36,474 nucleotides of DNA from Clostridia bacterium (GTDB taxonomy: Bacteria > Bacillota > Clostridia > Lachnospirales > Lachnospiraceae). Numbering within the stretch: position 1 is the first letter of the stretch; every line of letters starts with the position of its first letter. This document shows, piece by piece, positions 7,967-15,550 of the stretch. A program made the translations under genes and the position numbers. The stretch spans positions 1-36,474 of the forward strand of contig JAQXQS010000112.1 of NCBI GenBank assembly GCA_029101305.1, read 5' to 3'. The notes beneath the pieces were generated by a model. That model was not told where the DNA came from, did no database searches, and worked only from the letters and a program-made list of their open reading frames with translations.

Positions 7967-9322
7967 TCAGTCATTGTTCTCAGCAAAGATATCCTGAAGC
8001 TCTTCCAGGTTTTCATTGATTGCTTCTTCCATAGTTTCCTCACCAGCCCATACACTGGAGAATACAGAATCAAGTGTAGCATTAAATTCTTCTGTTCCAT
8101 TTACATAATACCAGGAGGTAGACTGGGCGTTGTTCATAGCATAATCCACTACTGCACTCTTGTACATATCTTTATCCGGATAATTCGGATTGCTGATCCA
8201 TTTGTCTGTTTTCTCCGGATCGGTGTACCAGGAATCCAGGATCGGCATCCATGTTCCAGCCTCGATCAGTGACCAGGAATTCTCTTCCTGATAGTACCAT
8301 TTCAGCCATTCCATAGCTTCTTCCGGATGCTCTGTTGTGGAGAATACAACGTTTGGTCCGCCAGTACAGATGGTAACCTTTTCTTTCATATAAGGCAGAA
8401 CACCTACACCATAATCGAAATCAGCGCTTGGCCCAAGGAAGGTGCCCACATTCCATGCACCATCTGTTGCCATAACTACTTTCTTGCTTCCAAGGGAGGA
8501 TTCAAGAGCATTTGCAGCACTTGTTACAGGAGGTGCACAGTGGTAAACATCTGACAGATCTGCAATTTTCTGGAGTGCTTCTACCGTCTCCGGAGAATCG
8601 ATGGTACACTCGGAGCCATCTTCACTGTAATATCCGCCGCCATTGGATTTTGCCCATACTTCCAGCTGCCATGGCAATGTGTTAATGGTACAGCCGTAAA
8701 TATCTACGTTGTCCGCATCAAAATCAGGATCCAAAGCATTCTTTCCATTGATATCCAGAGTCAGTTTCTGTGCTGTCTGGACAAATGTATCCCAATCCCA
8801 TGCATTCTCAGCATCTGCCGGCGGAGTCACCTCTGCGGGATCGATTCCCTGCTTCTCACAAACCTCTTTCAGAAGATCGTTGTTGTACCAAAGGTTCAGA
8901 ACTTCGTTTGCTGCAGAATATGCAACCGGTGTACCGTCATAGCGGAATGTAAGACAGTCAAGCGGCTTCGCATCACCGTCTCCATACATGGAGCTGATGT
9001 CTGCAAGAAGTCCGTTCTCTGCGAATTTCAGCACGCCGGCCTCACTCATAATACCAGTATCCGGAAGTTCGCCAGCTGTAGCCATGGCATTCAGCTTGGT
9101 AACGTAGGTATCGTGGTCAATCTTAACTACTTCTACTTCAATTTTGTCCTGCTCGCTGTTGAACTTATCAGCAACTGCCTGTGTAGCTGCTGTCTCAGTT
9201 TCATTTCCCCACTGTGCATATGTGATCTTTACTCTGTCACCATCTGCTGCAAAAACCGGAACTGCTGCTCCAACCATCATTGTTCCCGCAAGTAAAATCC
9301 CCAATAACTGTTTTTTCTTCAT
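7967..9322 (-). CDS. Extracellular sugar-binding protein (CUT1 ABC transporter)
   Basis: This 451-residue family 1 extracellular solute-binding protein is the receptor for the two permeases encoded just downstream. I chose the ATG at 9322 because AAGGAG lies 6 bases before it and a signal peptide follows (MKKKQLLGILLAGTMMVGAA, then VPVFA before ADGD). The mature start VKITYAQWGNETETAATQAV is typical of maltose/lactose-type binding proteins, as are GELPDTGIMSEAG and EAMEWLKWYYQEE. It has no lipobox cysteine, so membrane anchoring is not obvious. Given the adjacent GH127 gene, L-arabinose-containing oligosaccharides are the likely ligand. This is inference from context. Confidence 0.92.
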   Translation of the reverse strand: MKKKQLLGILLAGTMMVGAAVPVFAADGDRVKITYAQWGNETETAATQAVADKFNSEQDKIEVEVVKIDHDTYVTKLNAMATAGELPDTGIMSEAGVLKFAENGLLADISSMYGDGDAKPLDCLTFRYDGTPVAYSAANEVLNLWYNNDLLKEVCEKQGIDPAEVTPPADAENAWDWDTFVQTAQKLTLDINGKNALDPDFDADNVDIYGCTINTLPWQLEVWAKSNGGGYYSEDGSECTIDSPETVEALQKIADLSDVYHCAPPVTSAANALESSLGSKKVVMATDGAWNVGTFLGPSADFDYGVGVLPYMKEKVTICTGGPNVVFSTTEHPEEAMEWLKWYYQEENSWSLIEAGTWMPILDSWYTDPEKTDKWISNPNYPDKDMYKSAVVDYAMNNAQSTSWYYVNGTEEFNATLDSVFSSVWAGEETMEEAINENLEELQDIFAENND

Positions 9323-9346
9323 ACTACTTCTCCTTTTCTTAATCTT

Positions 9347-9383
9347 ATTATAACGGCTTTGCCTGGCCGCTGTAAACATTTAC
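9347..9383 (-). promoter_or_regulatory. Internal promoter with overlapping palindrome before the binding-protein gene
   Basis: On the minus strand TTTACA (9371-9376) is followed by an 18-bp spacer and TATAAT (9347-9352), 25 bases before the binding-protein start. The palindrome GTAAAC-ATTTAC (9372-9383) overlaps the -35 box and could be an operator. The promoter lies in the 68-base gap after the GH127 gene, so the transporter could be expressed independently of the hydrolase. Confidence 0.55.
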
Positions 9384-9390
9384 TGTCACA

Positions 9391-11334
9391 TCAAACTCTT
9401 AACTTGTGCCATACCAGCATTTCCCCCTGTCCCCGGTTATTCCACATACAATAGGGAACCGCCTGCAGGGAAACTTCTTCTTTTTCCAGTTTCACACTTC
9501 CGTATAGCTGTTTTTCTTCTGCTGCACCTTTATTCTTCACCCGGATTCCTTTATAAGAAAGTGTAGGAACATTTCCTACCAGTCCCTCTGCCGGGTCTGT
9601 TTCTTCTATAGAAGTGTTCTCTTCTATAAAAATCTCAGAAAGAAATCTGCCGTTTTCTTTTTCCTCCAGACAATATACAAGAGGTCCTTTCATCAAAGCT
9701 GCTTTTCCTGCATCAGCTCTTACCTGGTCGTTTGCTCCCATCCATCTTGGATGCACATGGAAATTCAGACTGATATGAGTATCCCCTGGTGAAATGCTAA
9801 GTCTCTGATAGCCTTTATCCGGATGTATCTCTATGGAAATTCCATTCTGTACACATTCACAGTTCTCACTATACCATGGAATGCGGATATTCAGGTCTCC
9901 TGGTCCTGACGACTGCACCTCGATCAGAACCTTTCCATCCTGCAAAAGTGTGGAATCCATTTTTATCTTCATCCTGCTTTCTCTGATTTCTGCATCTGCT
10001 GTAGAGGAGATAAACTGATTAATATAAACAGCTTCTTCATCTGCCGCATATATGTACTGTCCAAGGGAAGCAAGTGTCCTTCCCACGTTTGGAGGACAAC
10101 AGGCAACTCCAAACCATTTTTGCCTTATCGGTTTCACATGCTCCATATAAGTGTGCTCTGTGCAGAATTCCGGCACCACCTCAAGAGGATTTACATAAAA
10201 ATACCGGTCTCCTGCAATATTGATTCCTGCAAGTACGGTATTGTACAGTGCTTTCTCCACATAATCATAATAAGAAGCATCTCCTGTGATGGCAGCCATC
10301 CTCTGGCCGAACATCATCACTCCGATAGAGGCACAGGTTTCTGAATAATTGGTACTGTTTGGAAGGTCATAATCCGTAGTAAAGCGCTCACGGAAACCGC
10401 TGCTTCCGATTCCTCCTGTAATGTACATCCGTCGTTCTGTCATATTGTTCCAGATTCTAGTGCAGGCCTCCATAAGTTCCGGATTCTCATCCTCCCCTGC
10501 CAGATCTGCCATTGCAGAACACATATACATTTCCCTTACTGCATGTCCAACCGCCTCATCCTGCTCTACCGGAGGCTTATGAGCCTGTGAATATTCCAGA
10601 TCGTATCTCTCGAACTCCGGAAAAAATTCCGGATGTCCTCTTCCCTCAATCTCCGCCTGCAGATAATTGGGATTTTTCCCCCGCTCCTGGATGAAATACC
10701 TCGCCTGCTGAAGATAAAGCTTCTCACCAGTCTCCCGGTAAAGCTTCACCAGGGCAAGCTCGATTTCCTGGTGTCCCGGATAGCCCCGCTTCTGGCCTTC
10801 CCCTGTACCAAATACCCGGCATATAAGATCTGCATTCTTCTTCGCAATAGCAAGGAATTTCTCTTTGCCTGTTGCCTGATGATAAGCAACTGCTGCTTCG
10901 ATCATATGTCCTGCTGTGTACAATTCATGGCCTTCCACCAGGTTCGTCCATTTCTTCGCAGGTGCATTTACGGAAAAATAAGTGTTCAGGTATCCGTCTG
11001 GTTCCTGCGCTTTCCCGATCAGGTCGATAACCTCATCCGCAAGCTTTTCCAGATGACTCCCACGGCCGCCTGCTATGGTGTAAGCAACCGATTCCAGCCA
11101 TTTATAAAGATCTGTGTCCTGGAAAACAACTCCTTTTCTCTCTCCCTTTTCTTCTCCTGCTGCAATGCGGAAATTATGGATACAATAGGTAGGCTCTGAG
11201 TCTTCCAACTGATCATTGAGAATCTTCCACTGATGGGGAATGATTTTTTCGCTTACTTTGTTCACATATTCCCCAAACAAGCTGTCCGTAATCCGGATTC
11301 TTTTCAGATCCAATTGTTTCAAGTGTTTTTTCAT
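9391..11334 (-). CDS. GH127 beta-L-arabinofuranosidase
   Basis: This 647-residue glycoside hydrolase family 127 enzyme (HypBA1-like) removes terminal beta-L-arabinofuranose from arabino-oligosaccharides of plant cell-wall glycoproteins. The family's zinc-thiolate active site is visible: E332 and C334 in SETCASIG, and C412-C413 in ACCPPNVGRT. In HypBA1 the first cysteine of this CC pair is the nucleophile. The N-terminal (alpha/alpha)6 barrel covers about 1-430, followed by beta-sandwich domains. There is no signal peptide, so it acts in the cytoplasm on imported sugars. It is the first gene after the promoter at 11467-11495. Length matches the family. Confidence 0.95.
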   Translation of the reverse strand: MKKHLKQLDLKRIRITDSLFGEYVNKVSEKIIPHQWKILNDQLEDSEPTYCIHNFRIAAGEEKGERKGVVFQDTDLYKWLESVAYTIAGGRGSHLEKLADEVIDLIGKAQEPDGYLNTYFSVNAPAKKWTNLVEGHELYTAGHMIEAAVAYHQATGKEKFLAIAKKNADLICRVFGTGEGQKRGYPGHQEIELALVKLYRETGEKLYLQQARYFIQERGKNPNYLQAEIEGRGHPEFFPEFERYDLEYSQAHKPPVEQDEAVGHAVREMYMCSAMADLAGEDENPELMEACTRIWNNMTERRMYITGGIGSSGFRERFTTDYDLPNSTNYSETCASIGVMMFGQRMAAITGDASYYDYVEKALYNTVLAGINIAGDRYFYVNPLEVVPEFCTEHTYMEHVKPIRQKWFGVACCPPNVGRTLASLGQYIYAADEEAVYINQFISSTADAEIRESRMKIKMDSTLLQDGKVLIEVQSSGPGDLNIRIPWYSENCECVQNGISIEIHPDKGYQRLSISPGDTHISLNFHVHPRWMGANDQVRADAGKAALMKGPLVYCLEEKENGRFLSEIFIEENTSIEETDPAEGLVGNVPTLSYKGIRVKNKGAAEEKQLYGSVKLEKEEVSLQAVPYCMWNNRGQGEMLVWHKLRV

Positions 11335-11360
11335 ATTTGTACCTGCCTTTGCCGATTTTG

Positions 11361-11374
11361 ATTAATCGTTTAAT
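11361..11374 (-). promoter_or_regulatory. LacI-like operator, proximal site
   Basis: ATTAATCGTTTAAT is a near palindrome around CG, read on the minus strand as ATTAAACGATTAAT. It lies 27 bases before the GH127 start codon, close to the ribosome-binding region. It shares the core AAACGATTAA with the site at 11439-11452. Confidence 0.6.
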
Positions 11375-11423
11375 TTCCTTTGTAAAAAATAAAAAACAGG
11401 ATTGATACCATGTTTTTCTTTTG

Positions 11424-11452
11424 TTTTACTCGTTTCTTATTAATCGTTTTAC
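11424..11452 (-). promoter_or_regulatory. Tandem LacI-like operators just after the promoter
   Basis: Two adjacent CG-centred sites read on the minus strand as AAAACGATTAAT (near 11439-11450) and GAAACGAGTAAAA (near 11424-11436). They begin about 15 bases downstream of the -10 box of the GH127 promoter. Binding there would block promoter clearance. The likely binder is the LacI-family protein encoded at 3905-4945. Confidence 0.6.
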
Positions 11453-11466
11453 TTATCTTTGAACTG

Positions 11467-11495
11467 ATAGTACCACGCCAAATGTATTTTGTAAA
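11467..11495 (-). promoter_or_regulatory. Promoter of the GH127/ABC transporter operon
   Basis: On the minus strand TTTACA (11490-11495) is followed by a 17-bp spacer and TACTAT (11467-11472). The start of transcription would be near 11460, giving a leader of about 125 bases that contains three LacI-like sites. Confidence 0.65.
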
Positions 11496-11738
11496 TACCT
11501 ATTATTTTTTTCAGCTATTATTATAGATAATATGCTTGTTTTTTATGGATTATTACTATATTTTCAGTGAAATTAAACGTTTTTTCACATATTAGCATGA
11601 TCTTATATATGGATTCTTGGCTTTTCTATTCCATTTGGTATCAATAAACACTTTGTGAAATTTTCCCAGCAGACGTTTTCTCCAATTTTCTTATTTTCTA
11701 TTTTTCTTTGTTATCCTCTGGTTTTGTCAGACAATTTC

Positions 11739-11747
11739 TGGTATAAT
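11739..11747 (+). promoter_or_regulatory. Extended -10 promoter of the DUF89 gene
   Basis: TGGTATAAT is a consensus extended -10 element (TGnTATAAT), with no good -35 at the expected distance. It would give a leader of about 110 bases. I could not assign the leader to any riboswitch class. Confidence 0.5.
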
Positions 11748-11865
11748 ATGTTTAATTATAATTTTTTTAAGACGCAAGAGGCAAAAGGTATTTTTCCCTT
11801 TACTTAATGTTGTATTTTCATTACTGTGCACAAACTGCCCAGCAACGTAATTTCAGGAGGTACTA

Positions 11866-12765
11866 ATGAAATTAAATTCAAACTGTATGGCCTGTCAGCT
11901 CCGCAAGCAGGAGGCAAAGATTCGTCACTTTGACGATGAAGACAGGAAGAAACAATATATGGAAGAAATCCGTCGTCGTTTTGAGAATCCCAGAGAGGGC
12001 GACTGTGTTCCCAGCATTTCCACAGAGCTGAAGAAATTCTACTGCTCCTTCTGGGGCGTTCCCATGGAAGATTTTGCCCAAATCAACCAGGAATATGACC
12101 AGCTTATGCTGGATCTGGAAGATGACCTTCATTCTACCATCCGCTATTCCGAAGATCCGTTGAAAGCTGCACTGATTTATGCCCGTACCGGCAATTACAT
12201 TGATTTTGCAGCACTTCCCGAGGTCAGTAAGGAGACTGCACTTTTCCTTATAAAGAGCGAAAACAAGGATACACTGGATGAACAGGAATATAAGAACTTT
12301 TGCCAGGATATGAAAGAGGCATCAAATGTTGTGTATATTACCGACAACTGCGGCGAAATTGTTCTTGATAAGATTGCCATCCAGGTTCTGAAAAAAGCGT
12401 TTCCAAATATACGTGTCACAGCACTGGTACGCGGTCTCCCTGCTGGAAATGACGCTACCATGGAGGACGCCGAATTTTGCGGGCTTACAGATATCGTCCC
12501 GGTTCTTGGAAACGGCAGCGATGTGGGCGGAACCTGGTTTCACGGAATCAGCACCCACACACAGGAGCTTTTACAAAACGCAGATGTGATTTTAGCCAAA
12601 GGACAGGGGAATTATGAAACCATGCACGGCTGCGGCCTGAACATCTACTACCTGTTTTTGTGCAAATGTGACTGGTTTCAGAAGCTTTTTCATGCAAAAC
12701 CGCTTCAGGGAATGTTTATAAATGAAAGAAGAGCACCAAGAGAAACTGCTTTTTCGTCAGATTGA
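11866..12765 (+). CDS. DUF89/ARMT1-like metal-dependent phosphatase family protein
   Basis: This 299-residue protein of the DUF89 family includes damage-control phosphatases that hydrolyse reactive sugar phosphates with a divalent metal. The family signature TDNCGEIVLDK is at 159-169, with D160/N161 the likely metal ligands. PAGNDATMEDA is near 192-202 and AKGQGNYET at 244-252. An N-terminal pair CMAC (C7, C10) may bind metal. CAGGAGGT lies just before the ATG. The gene is followed by the ABC ATPase and is divergent from the arabinofuranosidase operon, so repair or clearance of a sugar-phosphate by-product would fit. The substrate is not determined. Confidence 0.8.
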   Translation: MKLNSNCMACQLRKQEAKIRHFDDEDRKKQYMEEIRRRFENPREGDCVPSISTELKKFYCSFWGVPMEDFAQINQEYDQLMLDLEDDLHSTIRYSEDPLKAALIYARTGNYIDFAALPEVSKETALFLIKSENKDTLDEQEYKNFCQDMKEASNVVYITDNCGEIVLDKIAIQVLKKAFPNIRVTALVRGLPAGNDATMEDAEFCGLTDIVPVLGNGSDVGGTWFHGISTHTQELLQNADVILAKGQGNYETMHGCGLNIYYLFLCKCDWFQKLFHAKPLQGMFINERRAPRETAFSSD

Positions 12766-12900
12766 CAAGAAACCGTCCAAAAGTTTGTACGATTCTGCCC
12801 TAGCCCTCCAAAGCCATTTTCGCTATACTAACAACAGATGAAAAAAGCATCGAACGAATTTCGAACATATTAATTAATTGAGTATTTTGGAGGAAAAATC

Positions 12901-14013
12901 ATGGCAAGCTTATCATTACAGCACATTAACAAAACCTACCCGAATGGTTTCCAGGCAGTTAAAGATTTCAACCTTGAAATCGAAGACAAAGAGTTCATCA
13001 TCTTCGTTGGACCATCCGGATGTGGAAAATCTACTACACTTCGTATGATCGCAGGTCTTGAGGAGATCAGCGGTGGTACATTAAAGATCGGTGACAAAGT
13101 TATGAACGATGTAGAGCCGAAGGACCGTGATATCGCAATGGTATTCCAGAACTACGCTCTGTATCCTCATATGACAGTATATGATAACATGGCATTTGGT
13201 CTGAAACTTCGTAAAGTTCCGAAGGACCAGATCGATAAAGCTGTTAGAGAGGCAGCCAGAATCCTTGACCTTGAGAAACTTCTTGATCGTAAACCAAAGG
13301 CTCTTTCCGGTGGACAGAGACAGCGTGTTGCTATGGGACGTGCTATCGTTCGTAATCCTAAGGTATTCCTTATGGATGAGCCTCTTTCCAACCTGGATGC
13401 TAAACTTCGTGTTCAGATGCGTATCGAGATCTCCAAGATCCATCAGAGACTGGGCGCAACAATCATTTATGTAACACATGACCAGACAGAGGCTATGACC
13501 CTTGGTCCCAGAATCGTTGTTATGAAAGATGGTGTTGTTCAGCAGGTTGATACACCACAGCACCTTTATGAGCAGCCAGGCAACCTGTTCGTTGCAGGAT
13601 TCATGGGATCCCCGCAGATGAACTTCCTTGACGCTCAGATCGCAGAAAAAGGCGGCGACCTTGTTGCTAAGATCGGTGAGTATGACGTTGTTATCCCAGC
13701 AGCAAAAGCTAAAGTTCTCAAAGACAATGGCTATGTTGGCAAGACAGTTGTTCTTGGTATCCGTCCAGAGGATATCCATGATTCCCAGATGTTCATCGAG
13801 GCTTCTCCAAGCGCTCCAATGACATCTACCGTTAAAGTTTATGAGCTTCTTGGTGCTGAAGTATTCCTGTACTTCGATGTAAACGGAACTCAGGTTACAG
13901 CACGAGTTGATCCTCGTACAAACTCCAAGACAGGCGATACAATCAAATTCGCATTCGATATGGAGAAATCTCACTTCTTTGATAAAGAGACAGAGCTTGT
14001 TATCTGCAACTAA
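12901..14013 (+). CDS. msmX: Multi-sugar ABC transporter ATP-binding protein (MsmX/UgpC type)
   Basis: This 370-residue ATPase powers CUT1 sugar importers. Walker A GPSGCGKST is at 37-45, the signature LSGGQRQRV at 135-143, Walker B VFLMDEP at 155-161 and the switch histidine at H193 (YVTHDQTEAM). The C-terminal third is the TOBE/MalK-like regulatory domain (GIRPEDIHD). The gene stands alone, without permeases, as B. subtilis msmX does; that ATPase serves several transporters. It probably energises the permeases at 5983-7761, which lack their own. Codons such as GTT, CTT and CGT are frequent, suggesting high expression. GGAGG lies 8 bases before the ATG. The symbol reflects role, not proven orthology. 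Confidence 0.93.
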   Translation: MASLSLQHINKTYPNGFQAVKDFNLEIEDKEFIIFVGPSGCGKSTTLRMIAGLEEISGGTLKIGDKVMNDVEPKDRDIAMVFQNYALYPHMTVYDNMAFGLKLRKVPKDQIDKAVREAARILDLEKLLDRKPKALSGGQRQRVAMGRAIVRNPKVFLMDEPLSNLDAKLRVQMRIEISKIHQRLGATIIYVTHDQTEAMTLGPRIVVMKDGVVQQVDTPQHLYEQPGNLFVAGFMGSPQMNFLDAQIAEKGGDLVAKIGEYDVVIPAAKAKVLKDNGYVGKTVVLGIRPEDIHDSQMFIEASPSAPMTSTVKVYELLGAEVFLYFDVNGTQVTARVDPRTNSKTGDTIKFAFDMEKSHFFDKETELVICN

Positions 14014-14034
14014 TATTTAAGAAGCATGAATTTA

Positions 14035-14066
14035 AGCCTCAGGGGGTTCTCCCCTGGGGCTTTTTT
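14035..14066 (+). terminator. Rho-independent terminator of the ABC ATPase gene
   Basis: GCCTCAGGGG (14036-14045) pairs with CCCCTGGGGC (14051-14060), with one G-T wobble and a loop of about 5 bases. TTTTTT follows directly (14061-14066). This is a canonical intrinsic terminator. Confidence 0.9.
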
Positions 14067-14081
14067 GTGGTATACTATGAG

Positions 14082-14183
14082 CACTTAATGAGCACAAGCC
14101 GGCAGGCGCCGGGCGAATTTAGTGCGAATGCACACCTGGACACTTAATGAGCGCAAACCGGCAGGCGCAGAGCGAATTTAGTG
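14082..14183 (+). repeat. Duplicated 43-bp palindromic unit
   Basis: Two units of 43 bp (14082-14124 and 14141-14183) match at 39 positions. Both start CACTTAATGAGC, contain CCGGCAGGCGC and end GCGAATTTAGTG, so their ends are near-inverted copies. The second copy is enclosed by ACACCTGG (14132-14139) and CCAGGTGT (14185-14192). TACTATGAGC occurs before the first unit (14073-14082) and after the second (14192-14201). The block sits between the ATPase terminator and the PucR-type gene and does not look coding. Confidence 0.8.
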
Positions 14184-14260
14184 ACCAGGTGTACTATGAG
14201 CCCGACTTGAACCACTTGCAAGCGCAAACTTTATTATTTTTCACCCAAAGGAGACCTCAC

Positions 14261-15343
14261 ATGAAATTACTTCAAATTCTCCAGAAATGCCTGGAAGACT
14301 GGCAATCCATCAGTCATCTGGACTTCTGCCTTGTAAATTTAGACAACACCATCTATATCAGCACCTGCGACAGAGCCCTCCCCTCCGAAGAAAAGCTGGA
14401 AGAATTTAAAGAGGACGATGCCCTGTGCATTTCCAATATGAACTGCCGCCTTTACAAAGTTACTGAAAGTCATCAACTCCAATATATCCTCATTGTATGG
14501 GGAAATACAGAAGCCGCTTCCACCATCGGAGAACTGGCTGTGTGCCAGATTGAAAGCCTTCTTACTGCTTATACTGAAAAAAGTGATAAAAATGTATTCA
14601 TGCAGAATCTTCTCCTAGGCTCCTACTCTGAAGTAGATGCCTTTAACCGTGCCAAGAAGCTTCATATTGCCACCACTGTCAGACGGGCTGTTTTCCTTGT
14701 GGAAACCAAGCAGAGCAAAGATGAAAATGCCCTTGCTACCATTCGCAATATATTCTCGGCCAAAACCCGTGACTTTATTACTGCCATTGATGATTCCGGC
14801 ATTATCGTCCTCCGCGAGCTGCAGCCATCTGAAGATTACTCTGACCTGGACGACATTGCCCATATGCTTGTGGATATGCTGAATACCGAGGCCATGACTT
14901 CTGCCTGGGTTTCCTACAGCAATATTGCCGATGATCTCAAGCAGCTTCCAGATGCCTATCGAGAAGCACGCACGGCTCTGGAAGTCGGTAAGATTTTTTA
15001 CACTGGTAAAAACGTTTTCGGATACAACCGTCTGGGAATCGGGCGTTTAATTTATCAGCTTCCTGTGGATATCTGTGAAATGTTTATTGATGAATTTTTC
15101 AAAGAAGAAACCCTGGATTCCATTGATGATGAAACTCTCACCACCATCCGTACCTTCTTTGAAAACAACCTGAACCTTTCCGAAACTTCCAGACAGCTTT
15201 ATGTACACAGAAATACTCTGGTATATCGTTTTGAAAAATTACAGAAAAAATTCGGGCTTGATATCCGGACCTTTGAAGACGCACTCACCTTCAAGCTGGC
15301 GATGATGGTGGTAAATTACATCAAATACAAAAAGTCCGAGTAA
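14261..15343 (+). CDS. PucR/CdaR-type transcriptional regulator
   Basis: This 360-residue protein ends in a PucR-type helix-turn-helix (about 305-355): FFENNLNLSETSRQLYVHRN followed by TLVYRFEKLQKKFGLDIRTF. The middle shows a GGDEF-like/CdaR fold segment (PDAYREARTALEVGK near 245-260). I chose ATG 14261 because AAAGGAG lies 6 bases upstream. An in-frame upstream start at 14147 falls inside the repeat units and has no ribosome site. Proteins of this type activate carbohydrate or purine genes. Its position after the shared ABC ATPase suggests a link to sugar uptake, but no target site is visible. Confidence 0.8.
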   Translation: MKLLQILQKCLEDWQSISHLDFCLVNLDNTIYISTCDRALPSEEKLEEFKEDDALCISNMNCRLYKVTESHQLQYILIVWGNTEAASTIGELAVCQIESLLTAYTEKSDKNVFMQNLLLGSYSEVDAFNRAKKLHIATTVRRAVFLVETKQSKDENALATIRNIFSAKTRDFITAIDDSGIIVLRELQPSEDYSDLDDIAHMLVDMLNTEAMTSAWVSYSNIADDLKQLPDAYREARTALEVGKIFYTGKNVFGYNRLGIGRLIYQLPVDICEMFIDEFFKEETLDSIDDETLTTIRTFFENNLNLSETSRQLYVHRNTLVYRFEKLQKKFGLDIRTFEDALTFKLAMMVVNYIKYKKSE

Positions 15344-15350
15344 AATATTG

Positions 15351-15406
15351 CTGTGACCTTTCGTCAAAAAAGCACCTCGTGGAATGCAACCACTAAACAG
15401 TAACAA
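15351..15406 (+). repeat. Solo copy of a dispersed repeat half-element
   Basis: This 56-base stretch just after the PucR-type stop matches the minus strand of 19691-19747 at 47 of 57 aligned positions with one gap. Both contain CTGTGACCTTT, CACCTCG and GGAATGC. It is a diverged single arm of the foldback at 19691-19840. Both copies lie just after a gene's 3' end or in a gene-gene gap. Confidence 0.7.
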
Positions 15407-15428
15407 TCAATCAACAATCAATTTTTTC

Positions 15429-15459
15429 TTGACTTAAAGTACACTTTAACATGTATAAT
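15429..15459 (+). promoter_or_regulatory. MerR-type promoter of the aldo/keto reductase gene
   Basis: TTGACT (15429-15434) and TATAAT (15454-15459) are separated by 19 bp rather than 17. The spacer carries a near-perfect 16-bp palindrome, TTAAAGTACACTTTAA (15434-15449). Long spacers with a central dyad are the hallmark of promoters activated by MerR-family regulators, which untwist the spacer. No MerR gene lies in this window. Confidence 0.7.
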
Positions 15460-15474
15460 AAAGAAAACAGATTT

Positions 15475-15523
15475 GGCCATAGAGCAATTTCAGGATTCTG
15501 CGTATCCCCTTTGCTCTATGGCC
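15475..15523 (+). promoter_or_regulatory. Stem-loop in the aldo/keto reductase leader
   Basis: GGCCATAGAGCAA (15475-15487) pairs perfectly with TTGCTCTATGGCC (15511-15523), with a 23-base loop. It lies at the very 5' end of the mRNA predicted from the MerR-type promoter and ends 13 bases before the AAAGGAG site. It leaves the ribosome site free and has only a weak T-run after it. A 5' stabiliser is more likely than a terminator. Confidence 0.6.
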
Positions 15524-15550
15524 TGTCTTTCAAGAAAGGAGTATTTCATC

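Larger units (their letters stand above)
11335..11865. other. AT-rich divergent intergenic region
   Basis: This 531-base gene-free stretch separates the GH127 gene (minus) from the DUF89 gene (plus). It holds the minus-strand promoter (11467-11495) with its LacI-like sites, and a plus-strand extended -10 promoter near 11739-11747. The part from 11500 to 11735 is very AT-rich, with an AAACGTTT palindrome near 11580 inside GTGAAATT...TTTTTTCAC. I see no coding potential or recognised RNA there. Confidence 0.6.

Noticed and set aside
11748-11865. A possible riboswitch in the leader of the DUF89 gene
   Set aside because: Segments such as GACGCAAGAGGCAAAAGG hint at structure, but I could not match any known class or fold a convincing terminator. 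A covariance-model search would decide.
13081-13974. A 297-codon minus-strand frame opposite the ABC ATPase
   Set aside because: It is antisense to a textbook ABC ATPase and has no features of its own.
14147-14260. An N-terminal extension of the PucR-type protein into the 43-bp repeats
   Set aside because: The upstream start has no ribosome site, and the extension is encoded by palindromic repeat DNA. The ATG at 14261 has AAAGGAG at good spacing.
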